A DNA stretch of 64,000 nucleotides from Candidatus Woesearchaeota archaeon CG10_big_fil_rev_8_21_14_0_10_37_12 (GCA_002762795.1 PCYA01000008.1:1-64000); one strand, 5' to 3'; shown: positions 26,024 through 34,381, numbered from the stretch's first letter. Numbers and translations: made by a program. Notes: generated from the letters alone by a model not told the origin.

Positions 26024-26824
26024 CTAAGATTTGCGCGCGATCAGTGTAACATGAGGTTGGTTAACTAACTCTACTTTATACCCCTCTTCTCTAAGCAAAC
26101 TTGACAGGGCACAGTATGTTTGCTCACCTGCAACCCTATGATATGCAGCAACAATAAACTGAGCACCATAAGCGATTGTTTCAGAAGCTCCCCTGAATGC
26201 TTCAAGTTCATGCCCTTCAATATCCATCTTCACAACGATTGGCTTGCTCGCAGTTCTTGCTTCTGCTGTTAATGAATCCAAGGTTATTGTTCTTACATCA
26301 ACCAGCTCTGATCCATTTCTTCTGTAATCAGGATTAACAATTTGAGATTCAACACCATTTAGTACTAACTGTTTTTTTCCAACACCATCAGATAATGCCA
26401 GCTCTAAACTTGCAACATCTACGCCGTTCAAATCCAGTACTTTTTGCAGATAGGCTCGATTAACCGGATCTGGCTCTAAAGCCACAACAACACCAGAACC
26501 AACCATTCTCGAGGCTAACACTGCAAATTCTCCAGGATATGCTCCTGCATCAATAACAAGTGCTCCCTCTGCAAAAGGCTTTGTAAAATACGGCGGAATC
26601 TCAACACCCATACCCAACAAAGGAACAATAGACTCTCTTGGAAACAGAACTTGCTGGCCTTGTAGCGGCCCATCTGGAAATGTTACACGATAACAACTCT
26701 TCCCAAGATCATACGCTACATCAATGCCTCCATTTCTTGTAGCACGATGATGCACATATCTCAGTACTTCTTTGAACGGTCCTTCTGGAACAACTCTATT
26801 AACCAAATCCTTTAATCTTTGCAT
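26024..26824 (-). CDS. FkbM-family methyltransferase
   Basis: This 266-residue protein has SAM motif I (LVIDAGAYPGEFAVLASRM) and the FkbM hallmark VKMDIEGHELEAFRGA, with VVALEPDPVNRAYLQKVL as the acidic strand. Members O-methylate sugars or polyketides. No glycosylation genes are adjacent. It begins about 130 bases from tRNA-Leu, in a region with small repeats that suggests past insertion. Confidence 0.85.
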   Translation of the reverse strand: MQRLKDLVNRVVPEGPFKEVLRYVHHRATRNGGIDVAYDLGKSCYRVTFPDGPLQGQQVLFPRESIVPLLGMGVEIPPYFTKPFAEGALVIDAGAYPGEFAVLASRMVGSGVVVALEPDPVNRAYLQKVLDLNGVDVASLELALSDGVGKKQLVLNGVESQIVNPDYRRNGSELVDVRTITLDSLTAEARTASKPIVVKMDIEGHELEAFRGASETIAYGAQFIVAAYHRVAGEQTYCALSSLLREEGYKVELVNQPHVTLIARKS

Positions 26825-26875
26825 GAATCAGAAATCTTGGCAACCGTTTAAAAAATGTTTTAAGAAAAATTTAGA

Positions 26876-26970
26876 AATGCGGAGGGCAGGTAGAGACAAG
26901 ACGCTGCGCTCTTCTGTCTAACCTTCCCTCAACGCAATCTACTCACTGCGTTCGTAATGCGGAGGGCAGG
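26876..26970. repeat. 15-bp direct repeat of the tRNA-Leu 3' end, 80 bp apart
   Basis: AATGCGGAGGGCAGG occurs at 26876-26890 and 26956-26970. The second copy is the 3' end of tRNA-Leu. The 65 bases between contain two small palindromes (AGACA...TGTCT and ACGCAATC...ACTGCGT). This resembles a duplicated target or att-like site. Confidence 0.7.
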
Positions 26971-27041
26971 ATTTGAACCTGCGAAGACACTAAGTCAATA
27001 GCTCTTGAGGCTATCCCCTTTGACCACTCGGGAACCTCCGC
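26958..27041 (-). tRNA. tRNA-Leu (CAA)
   Basis: On the minus strand the acceptor GCGGAGG pairs with CCTCCGC, discriminator A. The D arm contains GTGGTCAAAG. The anticodon stem ATAGC/GCTAT holds CTCAAGA, anticodon CAA. A long class II variable arm and the T arm GCAGG-TTCAAAT-CCTGC follow. No intron. Confidence 0.93.
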
Positions 27042-27056
27042 GAATTGCTTTGAAGT

Positions 27057-27234
27057 ATAGGGAACTTTGAAAAACCATTGGAATTTAGTCAAAATTCCCA
27101 AGCCAACACTAAAAAACCAAGGGTTTTTGGTGCCAGAAAATCTCTGATTTTCTTGGGCTTTGAATACCGACGACAAAAATCATAGGGCGTTCACGACATT
27201 GACCAAAAAACTGATTAATTCAAAATTTCCTATA
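27057..27234. repeat. Family B copy 3 carrying a two-hairpin array
   Basis: The layout equals B1, with GGGAACTTTGA at the left and TTCAAAATTTCCTATA at the right. Two units, AAAAAACC/GGTTTTT and AGAAAATC/GATTTTCT, are inserted after GCCAAC, at the same point as in B2. Confidence 0.82.
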
Positions 27235-27304
27235 AAGAATAACCCAAAGTATCCTTTTAAAAGTTATTGGTTTATTAAACGAAATAGAATACTATAGAAA
27301 AAAA

Positions 27305-27637
27305 CTAACAATAATAATTAATTCGTGCATCTGGCATTGATCCAGGATTTCTCCTTATGTATTCGCAAAACAATGCATGTGTTAATCTTGCTTGTTCATA
27401 TGCCTCACTTACATATCCGTTTTCATCATTATCCAAGACCAATGTACGATCTGGTGCCTGCCGTGGCAACGATGCTGTTTGATCTGGAATCGGTGCAGCA
27501 AATTGGTCTCGACCAGCAGAAGGTCCTAGACGCGGAACGTTGCCTGTTACATCACCAGTAAAACTCACAAAAGCCATTAAACCAAGAGCTATCACTGCAA
27601 CTACCAGCAACGTGGCCATAGAGCTTGATTTTGTCAT
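27305..27637 (-). CDS. Small membrane-anchored or secreted protein
   Basis: About 110 residues from the ATG at 27637, which has a good ribosome site (GGAGGTAAGC). A single N-terminal hydrophobic helix (TLLVVAVIALGLMAFVSF) precedes a Pro-rich external part. The end holds CEYIRRNPGS...INYYC with two cysteines. No family recognised. Confidence 0.65.
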   Translation of the reverse strand: MTKSSSMATLLVVAVIALGLMAFVSFTGDVTGNVPRLGPSAGRDQFAAPIPDQTASLPRQAPDRTLVLDNDENGYVSEAYEQARLTHALFCEYIRRNPGSMPDARINYYC

Positions 27638-27791
27638 GTGCTTACCTCCAGTATACAAGCTAAAACTGCTTTCCTTATCTTAAATTTTGAGCAAGTATAG
27701 TACGACAATACTTATTTGTCAGAAAGACAAAACTTAAATACCTCCTTTCAAACAAGGGCAAGCTATTCTCTGCAGAACAGGGAGGTGCAAC

Positions 27792-27872
27792 ATGAAATAT
27801 GAACTAAAAGCATACGACGAAGATGAAGACAATAGCTGGGACGATGATGATAACTTGGGAGACGACGATTAA
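27792..27872 (+). CDS. 26-residue acidic microprotein
   Basis: MKYELKAYDEDEDNSWDDDD and six more residues, nearly all Asp/Glu at the C-terminus. A strong ribosome site, GGGAGGTG, lies 5 bases before the ATG, and an archaeal TATA-like CTTAAATA about 55 bases before. A GC hairpin with T-run follows. These signals suggest a real small mRNA; function unknown. Confidence 0.55.
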   Translation: MKYELKAYDEDEDNSWDDDDNLGDDD

Positions 27873-27882
27873 AATATTAATT

Positions 27883-27903
27883 GCCGCGAAAGCGGCTTTT
27901 TTT
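27883..27903 (+). terminator. Hairpin plus T-run terminator
   Basis: GCCGC-GAAA-GCGGC (27883-27896) followed by TTTTTTTC resembles an intrinsic terminator closing the microprotein transcript just before RNase J. Confidence 0.55.
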
Positions 27904-27946
27904 CTTCTTCGATACTCTTAAAAACACATACGCAATTCTGAAGTTC

Positions 27947-29284
27947 ATGGATATACAAATAGCAGCTGTTGGTGGCTACGGTGAAGTTGGCAGAAACATG
28001 ACTGCTGTAAAAGTCAACGATTCTGTTGTGATTTTTGACATGGGTCTGCATTTACCAAACTACATCAAACTAACAGAAGAAGAAATGGACAACACTACAA
28101 GAAACAGCATCAAAACACTACAAACAGCAAATGCAATTCCCCTTGACTACACCATAGAAGATTGGCGATCACAAGTTATTGCAATTGTTACAACACATGC
28201 GCACCTTGACCATTTAGGAGCAATACCCAGACTTGCAAAAAAATACAAAGCGCCAGTAATCTGCACACCATATTCTGCAGCACTCCTGCGCATAATTTGC
28301 AGAGATGAAAAAATAACACTGCCTAACAACATAATAGAAATGAAAGCAGGAGGAATAAAAAAACTCAACAAAGACCTAGAAATGGAATTTGTACACACAA
28401 CACACAGCACACTACAAACAATCATTGCTGTGCTTCACACTCATACAGGGTCAATCATATACGCAAACGATTACAAACTAGACAACGCACCAGTATATGG
28501 AAACCCGCCCGATTACCCACGATTAAAACAATTAGGAGATCACGGAGTTCTTGCACTTATGCAAGACTGTATTTATGCAGGAAACCCAAGAAGAACACCC
28601 CCTGAACAAGAAGCAAAAGACAAACTACGAGACATATTATTCAGAATACCAGAAAATGAAGGCATACTTGTAACAACATTTGCAAGCCACGCAGTAAGAT
28701 TAAAAACAATTACTGAATTCGGGAAAAAACTCGGCAGAAAAGTTATTTTTCTTAGTAGAAGCATGGAAAAATACGCCATGGCTGCAAAAGACGCAAAAAT
28801 TTTTGACTTAAGCCAAACAGCAGACGTTATAAAATATGCGCGAAAAATACGAAGAAAAATCGCAGACGTAATAAAAGACGGCAAACATAAATACTTACTT
28901 GTAGTATCAGGACATCAAGGAGAACCAAACAGCACCCTCAACAAAATGGTACACAACATTTACCCCTGGAACTTCAAAAATGACCATATTATTTTCTCAT
29001 CACACATCATTCCAGCAGAAATCAACAGAAAAAACAGAGCAACACTAGAACAAAACCTCAAAAAAATAGGAGCTCACATTTACACAGAAGCACACGTATC
29101 AGGACACAGCAGCAGAGAAGACATGCGAGACATTATCAACATGCTCAAACCAAAACATCTAATTCCAGCACACGGCGAAATGCACATGATGGAAGCGTTC
29201 AAAAGCTTAAGTGAAGAAATGGGATACAAAGAAGGAAAAACACTTCACCTTATCTTAAATGGAGATCGGAAAACAATTAAATAA
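27947..29284 (+). CDS. rnj: Archaeal RNase J
   Basis: About 445 residues from the ATG at 27947; the longer frame begins inside the terminator hairpin and is rejected. VTTHAHLDHLGAIPR (H84, H86, D88, H89) is the metallo-beta-lactamase zinc motif. TTHSTLQTI, NDYKLDNAPVYG, SGHQGEPNSTL and the C-terminal HVSGHSSREDM and LIPAHGEMHMM complete the beta-CASP set. A 5'-3' exoribonuclease of mRNA decay and rRNA processing. Confidence 0.95.
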   Translation: MDIQIAAVGGYGEVGRNMTAVKVNDSVVIFDMGLHLPNYIKLTEEEMDNTTRNSIKTLQTANAIPLDYTIEDWRSQVIAIVTTHAHLDHLGAIPRLAKKYKAPVICTPYSAALLRIICRDEKITLPNNIIEMKAGGIKKLNKDLEMEFVHTTHSTLQTIIAVLHTHTGSIIYANDYKLDNAPVYGNPPDYPRLKQLGDHGVLALMQDCIYAGNPRRTPPEQEAKDKLRDILFRIPENEGILVTTFASHAVRLKTITEFGKKLGRKVIFLSRSMEKYAMAAKDAKIFDLSQTADVIKYARKIRRKIADVIKDGKHKYLLVVSGHQGEPNSTLNKMVHNIYPWNFKNDHIIFSSHIIPAEINRKNRATLEQNLKKIGAHIYTEAHVSGHSSREDMRDIINMLKPKHLIPAHGEMHMMEAFKSLSEEMGYKEGKTLHLILNGDRKTIK

Positions 29285-29522
29285 AAATCCCAACCACCGC
29301 AAGCAGTAGGGTACAAGAAAATTCTTTGAATTTTCTGTACAAGAAAAGCAAAGCATTTCTGTGCAAGGAAATCATGGTAATTTCCTGCACACAAAATTGA
29401 AAATTTTGTTGTGCCCAGAAAATTTTTCAAATTTTCTCGGGTTTAAAGTTATGATACTCCATCAATTGTAAGAAAAACAAGGACGAACCCAACCGCCCCA
29501 AGGAGCGGAGTATCATAACAAA
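29281..29522. repeat. Family C copy 2 carrying a five-hairpin array
   Basis: The flanks equal C1. Between AGGGTAC and TTTAAAGTT lie five units: AGAAAATTC/GAATTTTCT, AGAAAAGC/GCATTTCT, AGGAAAT/ATTTCCT, ACAAAATT/AATTTTGT and AGAAAATT/AATTTTCT. The junctions between units are GTAC, GTGC, GCAC and GTGC. The last two units match B2 almost exactly. Confidence 0.88.
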
Positions 29523-29570
29523 TAAAGTATTAAACTTTGATTTGGGAATGACTCTACTCCAGTATAGTAA

Positions 29571-29580
29571 TCTATTTAAA
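29571..29580 (+). promoter_or_regulatory. TATA box of the PCNA operon
   Basis: CTATTTAAAC lies 45-54 bases before the PCNA start. A GGGGG ribosome site (AAAGGGGGAAAAG) precedes the ATG. Confidence 0.5.
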
Positions 29581-29624
29581 CTCCTGCTAGCCTAAAATCA
29601 ACTGTTAGAAAGGGGGAAAAGATT

Positions 29625-30371
29625 ATGAAACTAGTATTGGCAGATCCAACCATTCTTAAAGACAGCATCAGCGTAATTTCAGACCTTGTAAACGAGGCGA
29701 GCTTTAAAATAACCCGAGACGGACTTGAAATGATCGCAATGGACCCGGCAAACGTTGCAATGGTTATTTTTAAGTTATTATCAAGCAGTTTCACAGAATA
29801 CGACATTGAAAACGAAAGAGAAATAGCAATAAATCTAGCAAACTTCAGACAAATCCTCAAAAGAGTAAACGCAAACGATATTCTAACCTTAGACATTACC
29901 GAAGACAACAAACTACACATCAAACTGAAAGGAAGAAACACAAGAACTTTCAGCATACCACTTATCGAATTGGAAGAAAAAGAACAAAGAATACCAAACT
30001 TAACATTTCCAGTAAATATCAGCACCACAAGCAACATTCTAACAAACGCAATAGCAGACGCAGACATCATTGCAGAAAGCGTTACATTCTCAGCAGAACC
30101 AGACACGTTTGCCATTGCGGCAGAAGGAAACCTAAGCAAAGCAAACATAGAAATCAAAAACGGCGATGAAACAAAAATACAAACAGAAAACCAAGAAAAA
30201 ACAAAATCAAAATATTCAATAGAATACCTCAAAAAAATGATCAACGCAGGAAAACTCGCAGACAATGTACAAATATTCTTCAGCAAAGATTATCCACTAA
30301 AACTAGAATACAAAGTTATGGATAAATTGTTATTGAGTTTTATTCTAGCACCAAGAGTAGAGAATGACTAA
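29625..30371 (+). CDS. pcn: DNA polymerase sliding clamp PCNA
   Basis: This 248-residue protein is standard PCNA length. LVLADPTILKDSISVISDLV, then FKITRDGLEMIAMDPANVAMV is the family signature. FRQILKRVNANDILTLDI crosses the first domain, and DYPLKLEYKVMDKLLLSFIL leads to the C-terminal end. Homotrimeric ring that tethers polymerases, ligase and FEN1. Head of a rightward unit with glutaredoxin and UbiA genes. Confidence 0.96.
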   Translation: MKLVLADPTILKDSISVISDLVNEASFKITRDGLEMIAMDPANVAMVIFKLLSSSFTEYDIENEREIAINLANFRQILKRVNANDILTLDITEDNKLHIKLKGRNTRTFSIPLIELEEKEQRIPNLTFPVNISTTSNILTNAIADADIIAESVTFSAEPDTFAIAAEGNLSKANIEIKNGDETKIQTENQEKTKSKYSIEYLKKMINAGKLADNVQIFFSKDYPLKLEYKVMDKLLLSFILAPRVEND

Positions 30372-30420
30372 ATTCTGAAAAGAGGTAAAGATTAAAAATA
30401 GAGACTTGCTGTTTAAACAT

Positions 30421-30660
30421 ATGACCTTAACAATATACCAAATACCAAACTGCCCCTTCTGCAAAAAAGTACGCAGAAAACTAGATGAACTTAAACTTGA
30501 ATACGAAACAATAGACATTGATCCAATCAGCAGACCAGACATAGTCATGGAAAACAGCGGAACTGTGCCTGTATTAATTGACGATGGAAAAATAATTCCA
30601 GATTCAACACGCATTCTCGAATATTTGGGGAAGAAATACAAACACTACGAAGAAGAGTAA
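30421..30660 (+). CDS. Glutaredoxin-like protein
   Basis: 79 residues from the ATG at 30421. LTIYQIPNCPFCKKVRRKLD has the CPFC redox pair; TVPVLIDDGKIIPDSTRILEY has the cis-proline and glutathione S-transferase N-terminal pattern. Probable thiol-disulfide oxidoreductase. The longer frame starting at 30406 is less likely because ATG 30421 matches the family start. Confidence 0.85.
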   Translation: MTLTIYQIPNCPFCKKVRRKLDELKLEYETIDIDPISRPDIVMENSGTVPVLIDDGKIIPDSTRILEYLGKKYKHYEEE

Positions 30661-30692
30661 GGTTTTTATTACATGCAATGAATTAAAAAATC

Positions 30693-31535
30693 ATGCAAAC
30701 ACTATTACTCCTGCGACCTCAGCAATGGTACAAAAATTTTCTTGTGTTTGTACCTTTAATCTTTTCAGGAAACCTAACAAACAATCCTGCACTAATTGCC
30801 GCCCTGCTCGCTTTTGTAAGCTTTTGCTGTTTTTCATCAGCAACATACATTATCAATGATTATGTTGACAGAGAAAAAGACAGACAAAACCCTGAAAAAA
30901 AAAACAGACCATTAGCAGCAAAAACAGTCGGTGCAGGAACTGCTTTTGTTTTAATTATTGCCTTACTTATAGTTGGATTTTTTATTGCAAACAACATATC
31001 AAAAAATGTTGTACTTGCAGGAATTGCTTACATACTACTCAGTCAAGCATACACTTTCTGGTTAAAACACGAAGTATATGCAGATATTATTCTATTGTCT
31101 GTCAACTATGTCATAAGAGCTATGGCTGGCGCATACGCAATAAACGTTTTTATCAGCCCATGGCTCATGGTTTGCGTCTTTTTCCTCGCACTCTTTTTAG
31201 TAGTTGGCAAACGACACGCAGAAGTTAACTTACTTAAACACAAAGCAGATAAGCTGAGGAAAACACTTGCAGGATACAGCGAAGATATTGTTACCAGTAT
31301 CTGCACACTCGCAACAACTACTTTGATTTTAGCATATACACTCTACGTTTTTTTTGGAATACACCATAGATTGTACATAACACTTCCGTTTGCAATTTAT
31401 CTTATTCTCAGATACTACGGATTCGTTAGAACAGGGCACACGATTGCACGACACCCCCACTATATTTTTCTTGATAGCAGAATGGTTATTGGACTGTTGT
31501 TATGGCTTGGAATTACGCTTTTGATACTTTACTAA
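30693..31535 (+). CDS. UbiA-family prenyltransferase, decaprenylphosphoryl-phosphoribosyltransferase type
   Basis: 280 residues with about eight membrane helices. LLRPQQWYKNFLVFVPLIF and INDYVDREKDRQNPEKKNRP (residues 54-73; first aspartate-rich motif) fit the DPPR synthase subgroup. LRKTLAGYSEDIV is the second motif. In actinobacteria this enzyme links phosphoribose to decaprenyl phosphate for arabinan synthesis. Product here unknown. Two PRTase-like proteins elsewhere in the window are not linked to it. Confidence 0.82.
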   Translation: MQTLLLLRPQQWYKNFLVFVPLIFSGNLTNNPALIAALLAFVSFCCFSSATYIINDYVDREKDRQNPEKKNRPLAAKTVGAGTAFVLIIALLIVGFFIANNISKNVVLAGIAYILLSQAYTFWLKHEVYADIILLSVNYVIRAMAGAYAINVFISPWLMVCVFFLALFLVVGKRHAEVNLLKHKADKLRKTLAGYSEDIVTSICTLATTTLILAYTLYVFFGIHHRLYITLPFAIYLILRYYGFVRTGHTIARHPHYIFLDSRMVIGLLLWLGITLLILY

Positions 31536-31976
31536 TCACTTATTTCCAAAATAGAACATCTTCTGAATATCAACATCTTCTGGCTTAAAATTGCCTTGCC
31601 TTGGATGCTCAACTTTTGGCTCAGTCTTCAAAGGAACCTGCTTATCTTTAGGAATCGGGTGCGATTCAGAAAACTTGCCAAGCTGAGAACGTACACTATT
31701 CAATTCACCAATCAACTGGTTAATTGTACTGCGAAACAAGGAAAGCTGCTGATCAACATATTGCTTGTTTTGCTCCAACAGCAATTCAACCTTGCGTATT
31801 TCAAGCGCTGCAGTTGGACGATCTACCTGCATTGATTCTGACAAAGGCATTGCTTGTTTTCTCGGTTCAATCGCTTCCTGCGCCTGCCTAAACGCATCTT
31901 CACTTGATTCAGCAAAACGATGCTTCTTCAACTCCTGAGCTAATGAATTCACCTTCAATAAATTAGAAACATCCAT
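31536..31976 (-). CDS. Coiled-coil protein, last of a three-gene operon
   Basis: This 146-residue protein has a helical start, a coiled coil about residues 55-100 (ALEIRKVELLLEQNKQYVDQ) and a basic, proline-containing tail. It follows the zinc-finger gene by 9 bases. No family recognised. Confidence 0.65.
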   Translation of the reverse strand: MDVSNLLKVNSLAQELKKHRFAESSEDAFRQAQEAIEPRKQAMPLSESMQVDRPTAALEIRKVELLLEQNKQYVDQQLSLFRSTINQLIGELNSVRSQLGKFSESHPIPKDKQVPLKTEPKVEHPRQGNFKPEDVDIQKMFYFGNK

Positions 31977-31985
31977 ACAAACACC

Positions 31986-32225
31986 TCATTCTCTTAACAC
32001 CAAATAACCATCATGAATCATATATCTGCGACCTTGCGGAGGAGCGGGGCGAGGAGCTGCCAACGGAACACGCATAGGTGAAATACCACTAAGCACTCCT
32101 GAACACTTCGCACAATACACTTTTTTACCTTCCTGCTTTACAATACATAACTCACAAACTCGCTTACCACACCAAGTACATCCGCCAATTCTTTCTTTTC
32201 TATGACGATCACATTTCTCAATCAT
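31986..32225 (-). CDS. Small double-zinc-site protein (B-box-like)
   Basis: 79 residues from the ATG at 32225, overlapping the upstream stop by ATGA. MIEKCDRHRKERIGGCTWCG and KRVCELCIVKQEGKKVYCAKC give alternating Cys/His pairs like a B-box cross-brace. A Pro/Ala/Arg linker follows. Translation coupling suggests it partners the helical-repeat protein upstream. Confidence 0.75.
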   Translation of the reverse strand: MIEKCDRHRKERIGGCTWCGKRVCELCIVKQEGKKVYCAKCSGVLSGISPMRVPLAAPRPAPPQGRRYMIHDGYLVLRE

Positions 32226-32947
32226 TTTTGCCTTCCAAAATTCTGCTCTACAAACTGAGCCATCATATGATTGCCAGCAAGTGTATAACACTGCAACGCT
32301 GTAGCAATAAGATTTTCACGTAAACAAACATCACCCAAAGCAGACAATTTTTCTGAATTACCTGCAAGCTCAAAAGCTTTCGAAGCGTACCCGAGCTGCC
32401 GCTCACGCAACGCTTTATCACCGACTTCAACAAGTTTTTGTTTATTATTCAATGAACTAAATACTTCAATAGCATAATCATATTTTTCTTTTCGTAAGCA
32501 TTCATCGCCAACAGACGCTAAACGAGGAACATCATCAATTGCGCGAAACGCCTGAATAGCAGCACCAAGCTTACCATCCTCTAAACATTTTGATCCTATC
32601 TTGCTCAATTTTTCATGATTTCCAGCCAAACGATAACACTCAATTGCATTCTCAAACAAACCAACACGCTCATAATCAATACCGATATCAGAAATTCGCG
32701 CATGATTACCAGCAAGAATAAACGCTTTCATTGCTTCCTGCAAGCGACCCTTGCGAACGTACTCTTCACCAAAACTATTTAACAAAACAAGACGCGTTGA
32801 CTCATCAAACATTGACAAATTCACATTATCTAATCCTTTCTCCAACAAGGCAGGAAGAATTTTCCTCATATTTTCAATTTGCACAGACTGCTGCTTAAGC
32901 ACATTAACTGACTCAACCGCAGACGCCATTGTTTCTAATATATCCAT
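32222..32947 (-). CDS. Helical-repeat protein (TPR/clathrin-repeat-like)
   Basis: 241 residues with five or more repeats of about 33 residues from residue 55: AMKAFILAGNHARISDIG, AIECYRLAGNHEKLSKIG, AIQAFRAIDDVPRLASVG, AIEVFSSLNNKQKLVEVG, ASKAFELAGNSEKLSALG. The AGNHEKL-type turn recalls eukaryotic coatomer/IFT helical repeats. It is probably a scaffold; the partner may be the coupled zinc protein. Confidence 0.8.
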   Translation of the reverse strand: MDILETMASAVESVNVLKQQSVQIENMRKILPALLEKGLDNVNLSMFDESTRLVLLNSFGEEYVRKGRLQEAMKAFILAGNHARISDIGIDYERVGLFENAIECYRLAGNHEKLSKIGSKCLEDGKLGAAIQAFRAIDDVPRLASVGDECLRKEKYDYAIEVFSSLNNKQKLVEVGDKALRERQLGYASKAFELAGNSEKLSALGDVCLRENLIATALQCYTLAGNHMMAQFVEQNFGRQK

Positions 32948-33030
32948 TCAACACCTCTTTAACAACACCAAAAATCAAGGCATACCAATATATAAATGTT
33001 ACTTTTTAGTATACTGGAAAAAGTTTGAAA

Positions 33031-33311
33031 TAAAGAAAAACGCACTATTCCCCGACCTGAAGGTCAGGTATTTCGCTCAAAAAATTCAATGCATTTTTTG
33101 GCGCCATAAAATTCTTAAGAATTTTATCAGTATCGTGCGTTTTTCTACAGCGAAAAATACATTTTTCGCGTACAGAAAACCTAAAGGTTTTCTTGTACAG
33201 GAACTAAAATTCCTGATACGCAAACAACTTCGTTGTTCGCGATACTTGCAAAGTTCGCCCTAAAGGGCAGGGTTTTAAACCCCAGTGCAAAGTCCTGCGA
33301 ACTTTGCAATA
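33031..33311. repeat. Family A copy 2 with hairpin array
   Basis: The two A hairpins are present. An extra GGCGCC/AAAATTCTTAAGAATTTT pair is nested inside hairpin 1. Four short hairpins in series lie between hairpins 1 and 2: GCGAAAAAT/ATTTTTCGC, AGAAAACC/GGTTTTCT, AGGAACT/ATTCCT and AACAA-CTTCG-TTGTT. They are joined by GTAC/ATAC. The copy fills most of the gene-free stretch 32948-33373. Confidence 0.88.
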
Positions 33312-33373
33312 AGAAGTTGACATTAAAGAGAGAAAAGCCAAAAAATTAAAAGCCCATCAACCATACTGAGCAC

Positions 33374-33685
33374 ATGAATATTATTTTGACTGTTTTTGCT
33401 GCATGGCTCGTCAATCAAATCATTAAAATAATTATTGCTAAACGTATTAATTCTTTTTTCAAAATTGGAGGAATGCCAAGCTCCCATGCAGCACTCTCAA
33501 GCGCATTGGCAACAACAATAACACTCACAGACGGGTTTTTAGCAAGCAGCAGCGCAATAAGTTATGTCTTGCTTGCATTTATTTTACACGATGCGTACAG
33601 AATACGGAAACAGCATAACATTTCTGAGTTGTTAGCAGGAATATTCGTCGGAACTATAATCAGTCTAATAATGTTTCATGTGTAA
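33374..33685 (+). CDS. Divergent PAP2 family (DUF212) membrane protein
   Basis: This 103-residue protein is shorter than the usual 140-150. GGMPSSHAALSSALA is the DUF212 phosphatase-like motif, and ILHDAYRIRKQ the second conserved block. Three or four membrane helices. Function of the family is unknown. The gene is bracketed by two near-identical direct copies of repeat A. Confidence 0.82.
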   Translation: MNIILTVFAAWLVNQIIKIIIAKRINSFFKIGGMPSSHAALSSALATTITLTDGFLASSSAISYVLLAFILHDAYRIRKQHNISELLAGIFVGTIISLIMFHV

Positions 33686-33701
33686 TTAAACGATTCCTGC
33701 A

Positions 33702-33982
33702 ATAAAGAAAAACGCACTATTCCCCGACCTGAAGGCCGGAGTATTTCGCTAAAAAATTCAAGAAATTTTTGGCGCCATAAAATTCTTAAGAATTTTATTG
33801 GTATCGTGCGTTTTTCTACAGCGAAAAATACATTTTTCGCGTACAGAAAACCTTGAGGTTTTCTTGTACAGGAACTAAAGTTCCTGATACGCAAACAACT
33901 TCGTTGTTCGCGATACTTGCAAAGTTCGCCTAAAGGGCAGGGTATTAAACCCCAGTGCAAAGTCCTGCGAACTTTGCAATAA
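33702..33982. repeat. Family A copy 3 with hairpin array
   Basis: Nearly identical to copy 2, including nested and serial hairpins, and in the same orientation 671 bases away, on the other side of the DUF212 gene. Differences include compensating changes in small stems (CCTAAAGG to CCTTGAGG). Confidence 0.88.
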
Positions 33983-34381
33983 TCAAACCCGCGGAACTCC
34001 TGAAAATAAAGACTCTAAGCCAGACTTTAACACGGCTGGCTCAGTAATCTGATCATGTGTATGCGGGTACAATATCCACTTCTCATTTACATCAGGATTC
34101 ACAAAAAAAATACACAAATCTTTTTTTGACGCCAATTTTTTCCAGTCTCTAAGCACAAAATCAAGATTTTGTTTTTTATTGAGAAGCATTACCTTGACAA
34201 CGCCTGGAGCAAATATAATCTCATCGATTTTTTGTAAAACGGGAAACACAAAAACACGCACCAAACCATCTCTTCTGTGCACAACAAAACCGTCAGAAAC
34301 ATCCTCAAACTTAACAATAGCTCCCTCTAACAAATCGCGTTGTTGCAGAAAAGTCTTTGCCCATTCATTTAAATCAGACAT
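33983..34381 (-). CDS. Conserved hypothetical protein
   Basis: About 132 residues from the ATG at 34381 (ATG at 34399 also possible). Alpha/beta pattern: DGFVVHRRDGLVRVFVFP, then VKVMLLNKKQNLDFVLRDW and KDLCIFFVNPDVNEKWILYP. It could be a small ligand-binding or restriction-like fold, but no motif is decisive. Its stop abuts repeat A3. Confidence 0.65.
   Translation of the reverse strand: MSDLNEWAKTFLQQRDLLEGAIVKFEDVSDGFVVHRRDGLVRVFVFPVLQKIDEIIFAPGVVKVMLLNKKQNLDFVLRDWKKLASKKDLCIFFVNPDVNEKWILYPHTHDQITEPAVLKSGLESLFSGVPRV

Noticed and set aside
26877-26960. Second, broken tRNA-Leu
   Set aside because: Only 15 bases of the 3' end are present; no D or anticodon arm.
33676-33960. 94-codon leftward frame
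   Set aside because: Lies entirely in repeat A3; similar frame in A2 is on the other strand and not conserved in length.
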